A stretch of DNA of 64,000 nucleotides from Acidobacteriota bacterium (GTDB lineage Bacteria; Acidobacteriota; Vicinamibacteria; Vicinamibacterales; Fen-181). The notes beneath the pieces were generated by a model that saw only the letters and a list, made by a program, of their open reading frames with translations, was not told the origin of the DNA and did no database searches. The translations under genes were made by a program, and so were the position numbers. This document shows positions 25,218-34,112 of the stretch, in pieces; the first letter of the stretch is position 1; each line of letters opens with the position of its first letter. The stretch is taken from contig PMZR01000011.1 of the NCBI GenBank assembly GCA_003170135.1, positions 1 through 64,000 on the forward strand, given 5' to 3'.

Positions 25218-25618
25218 CTCTCCCCGGCGCGTGCGCGCTGGCGCTCGAACGCGTCGAACCGCTCTTCGGCGAGGCGAAGAAACGCCGCCTTGTCCACCAT
25301 CAGGTGGTGGGCCTGGGTGACCGCAGCGTCTATCTCCTGCGCCAGGAGTTCCACGCGGATCGCCTTCCGGTAGGGGGAACTGGCGGCGCGGACGAAGCAG
25401 CCTTTTCCGGCGACGGTCTCGATGACCCCCTGGCTTTCGAGTTCCGCGTACGCCTTGGCGACGGTGTTCCGGTTGACGCGGAGTTCTTCCGCCAGGGGGC
25501 GGATGGAGGGCAGCGACTCGCCCGGGCGGACCGCGCCGGACGCGGCGGCGGACTTGACCTGGTCGACGACCTGCAGGTAGACGGGCTTGCCGGACTTGAA
25601 GTTGAGTTGGAAACGCAT
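25214..25618 (-). CDS. GntR family regulator, YtrA subfamily
   Basis: A 134-residue repressor with a GntR winged helix (GKPVYLQVVDQVKSAAASGA, LRVNRNTVAKAYAELESQGV) and the short C-terminal dimerisation helices of the YtrA type. ATG at 25618 is used; a much longer upstream frame is only a shadow of the esterase on the other strand. YtrA-type regulators repress their own ABC exporter operon, matching the layout here (regulator, ATPase, permease with four-base overlaps). A perfect inverted repeat lies seven bases upstream, within the promoter, so autorepression is very likely. Confidence 0.92.
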   Translation of the reverse strand: MRFQLNFKSGKPVYLQVVDQVKSAAASGAVRPGESLPSIRPLAEELRVNRNTVAKAYAELESQGVIETVAGKGCFVRAASSPYRKAIRVELLAQEIDAAVTQAHHLMVDKAAFLRLAEERFDAFERQRARAGER

Positions 25619-25624
25619 GGCGTT

Positions 25625-25665
25625 ACTGTCATAGGACAATATGACAGTCACGAGACCGCTGTCAA
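25625..25665 (-). promoter_or_regulatory. gntR-ABC promoter with palindromic operator
   Basis: On the minus strand TTGACA (25660-25665), an 18-base spacer and TATTGT (25636-25641) form a good sigma-70-type promoter. A perfect inverted repeat, ACTGTCATA-N6-TATGACAGT (25625-25648), covers the -10 element. The predicted start of transcription is only about ten bases before the ATG at 25618, with no ribosome site, so the mRNA is leaderless or nearly so. Confidence 0.75.
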
Positions 25666-25810
25666 GCGCGGTCCGCGCGACGTTTGCGACATGCGCACGT
25701 GGCCGTCTGCCGCGGCGATCCCCCCGCCGGCAGATCCGGGCCGCCACGCCAACCCGGTCCGTGCTAGCATCCGGGCACTGGTCGCGCCAAAAACCACACG
25801 GGGACATGCC

Positions 25811-27484
25811 ATGTTCAAACGTTTCACCATCGCTCTGGCGATCGCGCTCATGGCCGGGACCGCGTTCCACGCGACCCAGGCCCAGTCCGGCGCTCGCGCC
25901 GCCGCGCCGACGCGCTTGCGGTTCCTCGTCTCGTTCCCGGCAACCCGCGGCCCCGCGCCGCGCGACGGCCGGATCATCCTGGTCGTCTCGAACAACGACC
26001 GGCAGGAGCCGCGCTTCCAGAACAACGCCTACGACGCGCGAACCCAGCTGTCCTTCGGCATCGACGTCGAGGGATTGAAGCCCGGGCAGGACGCCGTCAT
26101 CGATGGCTCGGTCTTCGGCTACCCGCTGGCGTCGATCGCCGACATTCCGCCCGGCGACTACTTCGTGCAGGCCGTCTTCCACCAGTACGAGACGTTCCAT
26201 CGCGGCGACGGCCACGTCGTCAAACTGCCGATGGACCGCGGCGAGGGGCAGCACTGGAACCGCGCGCCGGGCAACCTGCTGAACAAGCCGGTGAAGGTGC
26301 ACGTCGATCCGCGGACGGCCACGCCGATCCGGATCTCGCTCGACGAGGAGATCCCGCCGCTCCCGGAGCCGAAGGACACGAAGTACGTGAAGTACGTGCG
26401 CTTCCAGAGCGAGCGGCTGACGAAATTCTGGGGACGGCCGATGTATCTCGGGGCGATTGTCGTTTTGCCCGAGGGCTTCGACGAGCATCCGGACGCGCAC
26501 TACCCGCTGATGATCAACCACGGGCACTTCACGCGCGAGATGCGCGGCTTCTTGCCCGTCGCGGGCACTCCGGCCGGAGGGCGAGGCGGGCAGTTCTTCG
26601 CCGATTGGACGGGCCCGGGGTTCCCGCGGATGATCATGCTCATCATCCAGCACGCCAACCCGTACTATGACGACTCCTACGCGGTGAACTCGGAGAACGT
26701 GGGTCCGTACGGCGACGCGATCAACGACGAACTCGTCCCGTACATCGAAAAGCGTTACCGGGGAATCGGCCAGGGCTGGGCGCGCGGCCTCTACGGCGGT
26801 TCGACCGGCGGCTGGGAGTCGCTCGCCTCGCAGATCCTGTACCCGGACAACTACAACGGCACCTGGTCGGCCTGTCCCGATTCGATCGACTTCCGGCAGT
26901 ACGAGACGATCGACATCTACCAGGAGAAGAACGCCTTCTTCATCGACAGCGACTGGAAGAAGACGCCGCACCCCGACGGCCGCAACTACCTGGATCACCT
27001 CCAGGCGACGGTCGAAGAGGACGTGCACTGGGAGTACGTCCTCGGGCACAAGACCCGGTCGGGCGAGCAGTGGGCCATCTGGGAAGCCGTCTACGGTCCG
27101 ATGGGCGCCGACGGCTACCCGAAGCCGATCTGGGATCCGATGACCGGCGTGATCGACCACACGGTCGCCCAGTACTGGCGCGAGCACTACGACCTGCGCT
27201 ACATCCTGGAACGCGATTGGGCGACGCTCGGGCCGAAGGTGCGCGGGAAGATCCACATCTACGTCGGCGACATGGACACGTGGCATCTGAACAACGCCGT
27301 GTACCTGATGGAGGCCTTCCTCAAGAAAGCCGCGAATCCGCCGGCCGAGGCCGTGGTCGAGTACGGCGATCGCGCGGAACACTGCTGGAGCGGCCACGAC
27401 CAGCAGTACTGGTTCAGGAGCCTCGAGAAGCGGATTCTCGAGACCGCGCCGAAGGGGGCGGACCTGACGAGCTGGCGGTACTGA
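25811..27484 (+). CDS. Secreted esterase-family alpha/beta hydrolase
   Basis: A 557-residue protein with a signal peptide (MFKRFTIALAIALMAGTAFH ending at TQAQ), an N-terminal beta-rich domain of about 180 residues and a C-terminal alpha/beta-hydrolase of the putative-esterase (Fes/D1) type. The nucleophile elbow is GLYGGSTGGWESLA with Ser331; a likely catalytic His is in AEHCWSGHD near the end. ATG at 25811 is chosen because the frame further upstream runs against the gntR gene. It would act in the periplasm or outside on ester bonds of carbohydrates or peptides; the exact substrate is unknown. Confidence 0.75.
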   Translation: MFKRFTIALAIALMAGTAFHATQAQSGARAAAPTRLRFLVSFPATRGPAPRDGRIILVVSNNDRQEPRFQNNAYDARTQLSFGIDVEGLKPGQDAVIDGSVFGYPLASIADIPPGDYFVQAVFHQYETFHRGDGHVVKLPMDRGEGQHWNRAPGNLLNKPVKVHVDPRTATPIRISLDEEIPPLPEPKDTKYVKYVRFQSERLTKFWGRPMYLGAIVVLPEGFDEHPDAHYPLMINHGHFTREMRGFLPVAGTPAGGRGGQFFADWTGPGFPRMIMLIIQHANPYYDDSYAVNSENVGPYGDAINDELVPYIEKRYRGIGQGWARGLYGGSTGGWESLASQILYPDNYNGTWSACPDSIDFRQYETIDIYQEKNAFFIDSDWKKTPHPDGRNYLDHLQATVEEDVHWEYVLGHKTRSGEQWAIWEAVYGPMGADGYPKPIWDPMTGVIDHTVAQYWREHYDLRYILERDWATLGPKVRGKIHIYVGDMDTWHLNNAVYLMEAFLKKAANPPAEAVVEYGDRAEHCWSGHDQQYWFRSLEKRILETAPKGADLTSWRY

Positions 27485-27499
27485 ACGATCGCAAAAGCG

Positions 27500-27903
27500 T
27501 TGGATCTCAACGTCATTCTCGATGTCATTCTCGACCGTCGGCCGGGCGCGGAGGCGGCCTCCGCGCTCTGGGCGACGATCGAGGGTGGCCACGGTCGCGC
27601 CGTCATCCCGGCGCACGGCCTGACGCGATCTTCTACCTGCTCGAGAAGGCGCGCGGCGCCGCGTTCGCCAGGGACGGCGTCGAACGACTGATCGGCGTCT
27701 TCGGTGTGGCCGCGGTGAACGAACGCGTCATTCGACGTGCGCTCGTCCTTGGATGGCCGGACTTCGAGGATGCAGTCTGCGCGGCCGCGGCAGAAGAGAA
27801 CGGTTGCGAGGCCATCGTGACGCGCGATCCTGACGGGTACCCGGACTGCTCGCTCCCGGTGATCGCCGTCGCCGCAGCGCTCAGCCGGCTCACCGGCCAA
27901 TAG
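27500..27903 (+). pseudogene. PIN-domain ribonuclease, frameshifted
   Basis: A TTG at 27500 gives LDLNVILDVILDRRPGAEAA with SALWATIEGGHGRAVIPAHG, the start of a VapC-like PIN domain (first acidic residue in DLNV). At about 27621 one base is missing and the next frame continues IFYLLEKARG through LGWPDFEDAVCAAAAEENGC and EAIVTRDPDGY, carrying the later acidic residues, to the stop at 27903. Full length would be about 134 residues. No antitoxin gene is adjacent. A base-calling error could also explain the shift, but the neighbouring VOC gene is broken too. Confidence 0.7.
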
Positions 27904-28131
27904 GCGCTGGCCGCCGACGGTCCGTCCCTTCTCGCGCGGCAATCTTTCGCGGCGTGGGTTGCTCGTACGCCCGCCTCAGGCCTGCGATATCAATTTTCTT
28001 CATCTGGAGCATGGCCTGCATGACCCGCTTCGGTTTCTGAGGGTCCGGATCATTCAGCATCTCGCCGAGGATCGTCTCGCCGCCTCTTCTGCCTGAGTGT
28101 CAAACCACAAGAACGGGGTGATGCCTGCCAC
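27890..28131 (-). pseudogene. PhnB-like VOC protein, internally deleted
   Basis: A GTG at 28131 opens [18 protein letters not shown], the start of the 3-demethylubiquinone methyltransferase-like VOC group. After a frame change the sequence continues [20 protein letters not shown] with [20 protein letters not shown], the characteristic C-terminus of the same group, to a stop at 27890. The central ~100 residues are absent. The 3' end overlaps that of the convergent PIN pseudogene. Confidence 0.75.
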
Positions 28132-28240
28132 GGTTATCCTCCCGGCGGTCACCTCTGCTTTCCCGGGCGACCCGCCCTTCAGGTGTTGGTCGAGCGTCGC
28201 AGGCTGCCACCGCCGCCTCCGGGGAAGCCAGGGCAGCGCC

Positions 28241-28894
28241 TCAGAGCAGATCGACAAAGACAAACCCGTCGCGCTCGACGACGATACCCGTGTCGATGGC
28301 GATGGGCCGCGTGAACATCGGTCCGGCGTACGCGAACGTATGGAACTCGCCCCGCTCGCCGCACGGGTCGGCCGAGGCGGGCAGCTCGGACAGGAGCGCG
28401 GCATCGAACTCGCGGCCGATGAACCGGCGGTCCAACGTGCGCGGATCGACACACGTGATGCGCGCGCGAAGGCCGGCGTCGATCATCTCGCGGGCGAGCG
28501 CCGCGGTGTCGGCGCCAAACAACGGGAACAGCGGCGTGAGGCCGGAGCCGGCGAGTTGCGCCTCTCGATACCGGCGGACATCTTCGAGAAACAGATCGCC
28601 GAACGCCACGTGCGTGAAGCCGTCGGCGACGGCCCGCCGGACGAGGGCGGCCATCGCGCGCTCGTAGGCGTCGGCCGGGCAGGGCGAAGGGATCGGAACC
28701 TTCCAGACCGGCAACTCGAGCGCGGCGGCCTGCGCGTCGAGCAGGTCCATCCGCACCGCATGCATCGCGACGCGCTGCGCCGGCTCGTTGATGGTCGTCA
28801 GCAGCGCGCCGATCTCGACGTCGGCACGCGCGCGCAGCAGGTGGATCATCCACGCGCTGTCTTTGCCGGTGCTCCAGGAGACGATGGTTTTCAT
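28241..28894 (-). CDS. PP-loop ATPase, diphthine-ammonia ligase (DPH6)-like
   Basis: A 217-residue protein of the adenine nucleotide alpha-hydrolase superfamily. ATG at 28894 gives MKTIVSWSTGKDSAWMIHLL with the PP-loop SxGKDS, followed by LLTTINEPAQRVAMHAVRMD, VAFGDLFLEDVRRYRE and PLFGADTAALAREMIDAG, all typical of the DPH6-like family. Bacteria lack diphthamide, so the true reaction is unknown; an ATP-dependent amidation or thiolation is possible. The open frame extends upstream to 28954 but the PP-loop start argues for 28894. Confidence 0.85.
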   Translation of the reverse strand: MKTIVSWSTGKDSAWMIHLLRARADVEIGALLTTINEPAQRVAMHAVRMDLLDAQAAALELPVWKVPIPSPCPADAYERAMAALVRRAVADGFTHVAFGDLFLEDVRRYREAQLAGSGLTPLFPLFGADTAALAREMIDAGLRARITCVDPRTLDRRFIGREFDAALLSELPASADPCGERGEFHTFAYAGPMFTRPIAIDTGIVVERDGFVFVDLL

Positions 28895-29035
28895 CTCGAG
28901 CGATCCCGTGGCGGCGGGCCCGAAGCAGCCGGCGCCGAGTTGCAATGATGGCACAGGTCGGCCCGCCCGGCCGAGTCCGTCGGTCCACCGCAGTTACGCG
29001 CAAACACACGGGCGACTGGGGGTAGAATGCCGCCG

Positions 29036-29062
29036 GGCTCGCCGGAGTCCATCTGGCGAGCC
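29036..29062 (+). other. Hairpin in the leader region of the M14 peptidase gene
   Basis: GGCTCGCC and GGCGAGCC form an 8-base perfect stem with an 11-base loop, about 70 bases before the TTG start at 29134. A TAGAAT element at 29023-29028 could be a -10 box, placing the hairpin in the 5' leader. No riboswitch class is recognised. Confidence 0.3.
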
Positions 29063-29133
29063 GACCGGCTTGGGCTCGCCTACTGATGGCACTCGCGCAG
29101 CCTTGAAATCCGTCATTTCCCGGGAGGACTGCC

Positions 29134-31788
29134 TTGCGACAGATTCGTCGTGTCAGCGCGCTTGCGTGCGTGCTCGTCGCTTCCTTCGTGACGCTCGCCG
29201 CGGCCCAGTCGATTCCGACGCCGTCCGACTTCCTCAAGGTGACGGTCGGCGGCGACGGCGTGCTCATCAGCTACGATCAGGCGGTCGCCTACTGGAAGGC
29301 CGTTGCCGAGAGGAGCGATCGCATCAAGGTCCAGGAGCTCGGTCAGAGCTCGATGGGCCTCCCATACATCGTCGCCATCATCACGTCGCCCGAGAATCAC
29401 GCAAAGCTGGACTACTACCGCGACATCAACAACCGGCTCTACGACCCGCGCAGGACCACACCGGACCAGGCCGGGCAACTGATTGCCGAGGGGAAGACGA
29501 TCGTCGCCATCCAGATGGCGATCCACGCCACGGAGGTTGGCAGCGCGCAGATGTCGCCGGAGCTGGCCTACCGCTTCGCCACCGACAACTCGCCGTGGAT
29601 GAAGAACGTGCTGGACCAGACGATCATCATCGTCTCGCCGTCGCACAATCCGGACGGGATGAACATGGTCGCGGAGTGGAACAGGAAGCTCGCCGGCAGC
29701 AAGCTGGACCCGTCCATCCTGCCGTTCCTCTACCACAAGTACGTCGGCCACGACGACAACCGCGATTGGTACATGTTCACGCAGAAGGAGAGCCAGATCA
29801 GCGTGGAGAAGATCTGGAACTACTGGCACCCGCAAATCAGCTACGACCTGCACCAGATGGGATCGACGGCCGCGCGCATCTTCACGCCGCCATACGTGGA
29901 TCCCTGGGATCCGAATGTCGATCCGATCGTGCGCGCGAACATCACCTGGCTGGGCGCCGCGATGGCCGACCGGATCATCGGGGCCGGCAAGGAAGGGGTC
30001 GCGGTGCAGGCGATCTACGACGCGTGGACGCCGGCGCGCGGCTACGTCAACTACCACGGCGGCGTCCGGATGCTGACCGAAGCCGCCAGCGTGAAACTGG
30101 CCAACCCGGTCGACCTGACGTTCGACCAGCTGGCGAAGGGCATCGGCTACGACGCGAAGATCGTGTCGTGGAACTTCCCGCAGCCGTGGCACGGGGGCAC
30201 CTGGCGGCTGCGTGACATCATGGACTACGAGCACCTTGCCATCGACGGCGTGCTCGAGCACGCGGCGCGAAACCGCGAGCAGTGGCTGTCGAACTTCTAC
30301 CGCGTCAACTCGAACGCGATCGGCCGGAGAGACCCGGAGAGCGGCAGGCAGAAGCCGTACGCGATCGTGATCCCGGCGGAGCAGAAGGACCTCGCGAGCA
30401 CGTACAAGATGCTCTGGGCGCTGCAGTTCGGCGACGTCGAGATCTCGCGCGCGAAATCGGCGTTCACCGCCGGCGGCAGGCAGTACGCGGCCGGCTCGCA
30501 CGTCATCCTCATGGCGCAGCCCGCCAGCTCCTACGCCAAGACGCTGACCGAAATCCAGCACTATCCCGACCTCCGCCAGTACCCCGGCGGTCCGCCGCAG
30601 CGCCCGTACGACGTCACCGCATACACCATGCCCCTCATGATGGGTGTCGACACCGTCACCGTCCAGGAGCCGTTCCAGGCCGACCTCGACCTGGTGAAGG
30701 AGCGCATCACGCTTCCGTCGGGCGCGGTGGTCGGCGTGCCGATCGGCACGGCGAAGGCGTACCTCTTCAAGCACGACAACGGCGGCATGATGGCGCTCAA
30801 CCGGCTCGCGACGAGCGGCGTGAGCGTTGAGTGGACGAGCGCGCCGTTCACGTCGGGTGGCAAGCAGTACCCGGCGGGCACGATGATGGTGCGGCTCGCG
30901 GGCCAGCCAAAGACCATGAAGGCCGCCCAGGTCCACCAGGCGGTGGCGGCGGCGGCCAAGGCGTTCCCGGTCGAATTTGTCGCCATCAACGAGAAAGTGC
31001 TGCCATTCGGCAAGGCCGTGAGGATGCCGCGGATAGGCATGTACAAGTCGTACGTCGCGTCGATGGACGAAGGGTGGACCAGGTGGCTCTTCGAACAATG
31101 GGAGGTGCCCTTCACGTCGCTCGAGAACAAGGACGTCAGGGCGGGCGGCTTGCGCGCGAGGTACGACGTCGTCGTCCTGCCGCAGCAGGACGCGCAGAGC
31201 ATGATCGACGGCCATCGTCCGGGCGCGGTGCCCGATGAATACGTGGGCGGTCTCGGCAAGGAAGGCGTTGCGGCGCTCAAGGAGTTCACCGAGGCGGGCG
31301 GCACGTTGATCGCGCTCGATGCCGCGAGCATGCTGCCGATCGAACAGTTCGGCCTGCCCGTCAGGAACGTGCTGGCTGAAACACGCGGCAGCCGCGACGC
31401 GCTCGGGCCGAACTCGGCGGCGTTCTACGGGCCCGGTTCAATCCTGAAGACCGCCGTGGACGTGAGCAGCCCGATCGCCTACGGCGCGGACCCCGACGGG
31501 ATTGTCTGGTTCGAGCAGAGCCCCGCGTTCGAAGTGTCAGGCAACGCGAAGACGATCGTGAGCTACCCGCGCCAGGGCTCGGTGCTGCTCAGCGGCTGGC
31601 TGCTTGGCGGCGAGAAGCTGAACGGGCTCTCGGCGATCGTCGAAGCGCCGCTCGGCAAGGGACGGGTCGTGCTGTTCGGTTTCCGGCCGCAGTACCGCGC
31701 GCAGACCTGGTCCACGTTCAAGTACCTGTTCAACTCGCTCTACTACGCGACGATGGACGAGGCGGCGGCCGTACCGAAGAAGAAGTAG
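29134..31788 (+). CDS. Secreted M14 family zinc carboxypeptidase
   Basis: An 884-residue secreted peptidase with a signal peptide (RRVSALACVLVASFVTLAAA). The zinc ligands of the M14 fold are visible: His131 and Glu134 in IHATEVGS and His240 in YDLHQMGS. The catalytic domain occupies roughly residues 40-380; a second long region includes a glutamine-amidotransferase-like segment (MPRIGMYKSYVASMDEGWTR). This two-part architecture is common in Acidobacteria and related soil bacteria. TTG at 29134 is supported by GGGAGGA six to seven bases upstream. It probably trims peptides outside the cytoplasm for nutrition. Confidence 0.88.
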   Translation: MRQIRRVSALACVLVASFVTLAAAQSIPTPSDFLKVTVGGDGVLISYDQAVAYWKAVAERSDRIKVQELGQSSMGLPYIVAIITSPENHAKLDYYRDINNRLYDPRRTTPDQAGQLIAEGKTIVAIQMAIHATEVGSAQMSPELAYRFATDNSPWMKNVLDQTIIIVSPSHNPDGMNMVAEWNRKLAGSKLDPSILPFLYHKYVGHDDNRDWYMFTQKESQISVEKIWNYWHPQISYDLHQMGSTAARIFTPPYVDPWDPNVDPIVRANITWLGAAMADRIIGAGKEGVAVQAIYDAWTPARGYVNYHGGVRMLTEAASVKLANPVDLTFDQLAKGIGYDAKIVSWNFPQPWHGGTWRLRDIMDYEHLAIDGVLEHAARNREQWLSNFYRVNSNAIGRRDPESGRQKPYAIVIPAEQKDLASTYKMLWALQFGDVEISRAKSAFTAGGRQYAAGSHVILMAQPASSYAKTLTEIQHYPDLRQYPGGPPQRPYDVTAYTMPLMMGVDTVTVQEPFQADLDLVKERITLPSGAVVGVPIGTAKAYLFKHDNGGMMALNRLATSGVSVEWTSAPFTSGGKQYPAGTMMVRLAGQPKTMKAAQVHQAVAAAAKAFPVEFVAINEKVLPFGKAVRMPRIGMYKSYVASMDEGWTRWLFEQWEVPFTSLENKDVRAGGLRARYDVVVLPQQDAQSMIDGHRPGAVPDEYVGGLGKEGVAALKEFTEAGGTLIALDAASMLPIEQFGLPVRNVLAETRGSRDALGPNSAAFYGPGSILKTAVDVSSPIAYGADPDGIVWFEQSPAFEVSGNAKTIVSYPRQGSVLLSGWLLGGEKLNGLSAIVEAPLGKGRVVLFGFRPQYRAQTWSTFKYLFNSLYYATMDEAAAVPKKK

Positions 31789-31796
31789 CGGTGTTT

Positions 31797-31830
31797 GGCT
31801 GGAACCTGCGGACGATCGCAGGTTCCAGCC
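31797..31830. terminator. Strong hairpin between convergent genes
   Basis: GGCTGGAACCTGCG and its exact complement CGCAGGTTCCAGCC form a 14-base stem around GACGAT, nine bases after the M14 stop and 47 bases past the end of the opposite S15 gene. No T-tract follows on either strand, so it would act as a bidirectional, Rho-assisted or structural terminator. Confidence 0.65.
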
Positions 31831-31876
31831 ACGCTGGGCGCCCACCCGGTTGGGTTATGAAACCGCTTCGAGCACC

Positions 31877-33949
31877 CTACCGCGGAATGATCGGCAGCCG
31901 CACGTGCGACGGATGCGCCGCGTCGTGGAAAATCCGCTGCTGCGCCACCACGTACTTCGTGTCCCGCTCGTTGTCGCCGCCCGTATTCAGGTTCCGATCG
32001 TACTTGGGAAACCCCGCCGACGCGACGGCCACTCGGATCCGATGTCCCGCGGGGATCACCAGCGCCGTGGCCCACAGGTCGATGTCGTACCGGCAAATCT
32101 CCCCCGGCGTGAGCAGCGAGGGCTTGTCAAAGCCCTTGCGGAAGCGCGCACGGGCCACGCCGTCCTGGATGTGGACCGCCCGTCCGTCAGGATAGACGTC
32201 CAGGATCATCACGTTCCAGTCCGTGTCACGCGCATCGGTGGCGGCCCACAGGGTCGCCGTCATCGGCCCGGTGATCTCGGTGTCCTTCGTCAGCGGCGCG
32301 GTCGTGTAGGTCAGCAGATCCTTGCGCTCGGCGTGGACCGCCTGGTAGTCCTCGTTGATGTTCAACTCCAGCTCGCGGGCGTCCACGAGGTACGGCGTGG
32401 GATTGCCGGGATCGTACCGGTACTGGTCGGCAGGCTCGCTGCCGGGAGCGGCGGTGTCGAGCACGCCGCCTGCCCGGAGATAGAAATCGGTCCACACGGT
32501 TCGCGCCAGCGGCCACTCGCGCTCCTGCCGCCACGTGTTGTCGCCCATGATGAAGAGATCGAGCGCCGGCTCGGTGTCCACGCCGTTCGCGATCCCCTTC
32601 AGGTAGTGATCGAACCAGCGGACCTGCAGGAGCCGTGAGTCGATGCGGCCCTTCGGCCCGAAGTTGCCGTTGACGTAGTCGATGCCCTTGTGGGCGCCCG
32701 CATCCATGACCACGCGCTGCAACGGATGCCGGGGCAGCTTATCTATCTCCACGTAATTGCGGATCGTCCCGCGCGCATCGTCGTGCCAGCCGGCAATGCC
32801 AAGGACCGGTACCTGAACCTTGTTCAGCCGGCGCTCGATACTGAGCGCCCGCCAGTACGCATCGTCTTTCTGGTGATCGAACCAGTCGTCCCAGAAGTGC
32901 GGGCGGGGACACCCGGCCAGTTCCGCGCTTTCGATGACCGGAAGGTGGTTGAATGCCCGCACCTCGTCCACGTTGCTGACATCCGACATCGTCTCCTTGA
33001 CTCCCGTCAGGCACAGCCACGGGACGATGGTGGGGGAGAAGACCATGTCGATGTAGGGCACGAGCCGGAGCGGATCGGCCGTCGCCACCGCCGGCGCGAT
33101 CGCCGCCAGGTGCGGCGGTTGCGCGATTGCCGCGTACCAGCAGTAGAGCCCGGGGTTCGAGCGGCCGATCATGCCCACCTTGCCGTTGCTGCCCGGCAGC
33201 GCCGCGGCCCATTCCACGGCGTCGTACCCGTCCTGCTCCTGCATGGCGTTCATGTCCAGGACGCCGCCCGAGCCGCCACGGCCGCGCACGTCCTGCTTCA
33301 CGTAGATGTAGCCGCGCGACGCCCAGAACTCGCCGGCCGCCTTGTCGGTGCGCAGGTACGGCGTGCGTTCCATGACGACGCCGAACGGACCGTCGCCGAC
33401 GGGCCGGGCGACGAAGTTCATGAGCGTGGTGCCGTCGCGCGCGGTCATCGGTACGGCCGGCTCGATCTTCACCGCGAACTTCGGTTCGGAGGCGGCGCCC
33501 GGCCAGAGCGGATAGTTCGGTTCCCATGCGGGCGCGCTCGTGCGCCGCGTGAGCCAGATCCGATCGAGCGGCTGGTCCCCCCGGTAGAGCCGGCCGGTGA
33601 TGGTGTCGCCGTTGACGACGGCCTTGATTGCGCGATTGTTGGTGAGCGAGAGGACGAGCGTGTCGCCGGTCAGGGAGACGCTCACGATCGACTCGAGCGG
33701 GTCGCCGCTCCGTCGTCGCAGCCACGCGCCGTCCTTGGACGGACCGTCGAAGTGCGCGACACCGAAACGACGGCGCGCTTCGAACCCGCCGTTCGGCGCC
33801 GCCCCCAGCATGCGGTAGTAGTCCCAATCACCGGCCAGTCGTGCACCGGCGGGTGCCTGCCTTCCGCAGTCGGCAAAGAAGAGGACGCTGCATGCCATGG
33901 CCACCTGCAGTGCTGTGGACAGAGGGCGCCGGAGCTTGCTGAAACGCAT
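31877..33949 (-). CDS. X-Pro dipeptidyl-peptidase/CocE-type hydrolase (S15), secreted
   Basis: A 690-residue protein with an N-terminal hydrophobic signal (STALQVAMACSVLFFADCGR), a ~120-residue extension and then the CocE/NonD S15 fold. The nucleophile is Ser264 in GMIGRSNPGLYCW, where most relatives have GRSYGG; the Asp (AGWHDDA) and His (DAGAHKG) of the triad follow, and the C-terminal jelly-roll domain (TGPMTATLWAATDARDTDWN) is complete. ATG at 33949 is chosen because the signal starts there; 33970 is an in-frame alternative. Activity on acyl or prolyl peptide bonds in the periplasm is expected. Confidence 0.88.
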   Translation of the reverse strand: MRFSKLRRPLSTALQVAMACSVLFFADCGRQAPAGARLAGDWDYYRMLGAAPNGGFEARRRFGVAHFDGPSKDGAWLRRRSGDPLESIVSVSLTGDTLVLSLTNNRAIKAVVNGDTITGRLYRGDQPLDRIWLTRRTSAPAWEPNYPLWPGAASEPKFAVKIEPAVPMTARDGTTLMNFVARPVGDGPFGVVMERTPYLRTDKAAGEFWASRGYIYVKQDVRGRGGSGGVLDMNAMQEQDGYDAVEWAAALPGSNGKVGMIGRSNPGLYCWYAAIAQPPHLAAIAPAVATADPLRLVPYIDMVFSPTIVPWLCLTGVKETMSDVSNVDEVRAFNHLPVIESAELAGCPRPHFWDDWFDHQKDDAYWRALSIERRLNKVQVPVLGIAGWHDDARGTIRNYVEIDKLPRHPLQRVVMDAGAHKGIDYVNGNFGPKGRIDSRLLQVRWFDHYLKGIANGVDTEPALDLFIMGDNTWRQEREWPLARTVWTDFYLRAGGVLDTAAPGSEPADQYRYDPGNPTPYLVDARELELNINEDYQAVHAERKDLLTYTTAPLTKDTEITGPMTATLWAATDARDTDWNVMILDVYPDGRAVHIQDGVARARFRKGFDKPSLLTPGEICRYDIDLWATALVIPAGHRIRVAVASAGFPKYDRNLNTGGDNERDTKYVVAQQRIFHDAAHPSHVRLPIIPR

Positions 33950-34112
33950 CGTTATCTCCTTCCGCGGCACTTGCTTCCCGTCGCGTGACCCGCGGGCAGC
34001 ACAATCCTACGCGTCCGGCATGCTACGAAGCAACGAGGGGGGGGTGGCCGGCAACGCCCGACGCTCGAGTCGTCCGGCAACCATCCGGGGCCCGGTTCCG
34101 TCTAACCGATGC

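Noticed and set aside
25214-27616. An 800-codon minus-strand frame that appears to fuse a long leader to the GntR regulator
   Set aside because: The N-terminal 660 codons are antisense to the esterase; only the last 134 codons match GntR, with a good promoter immediately before 25618.
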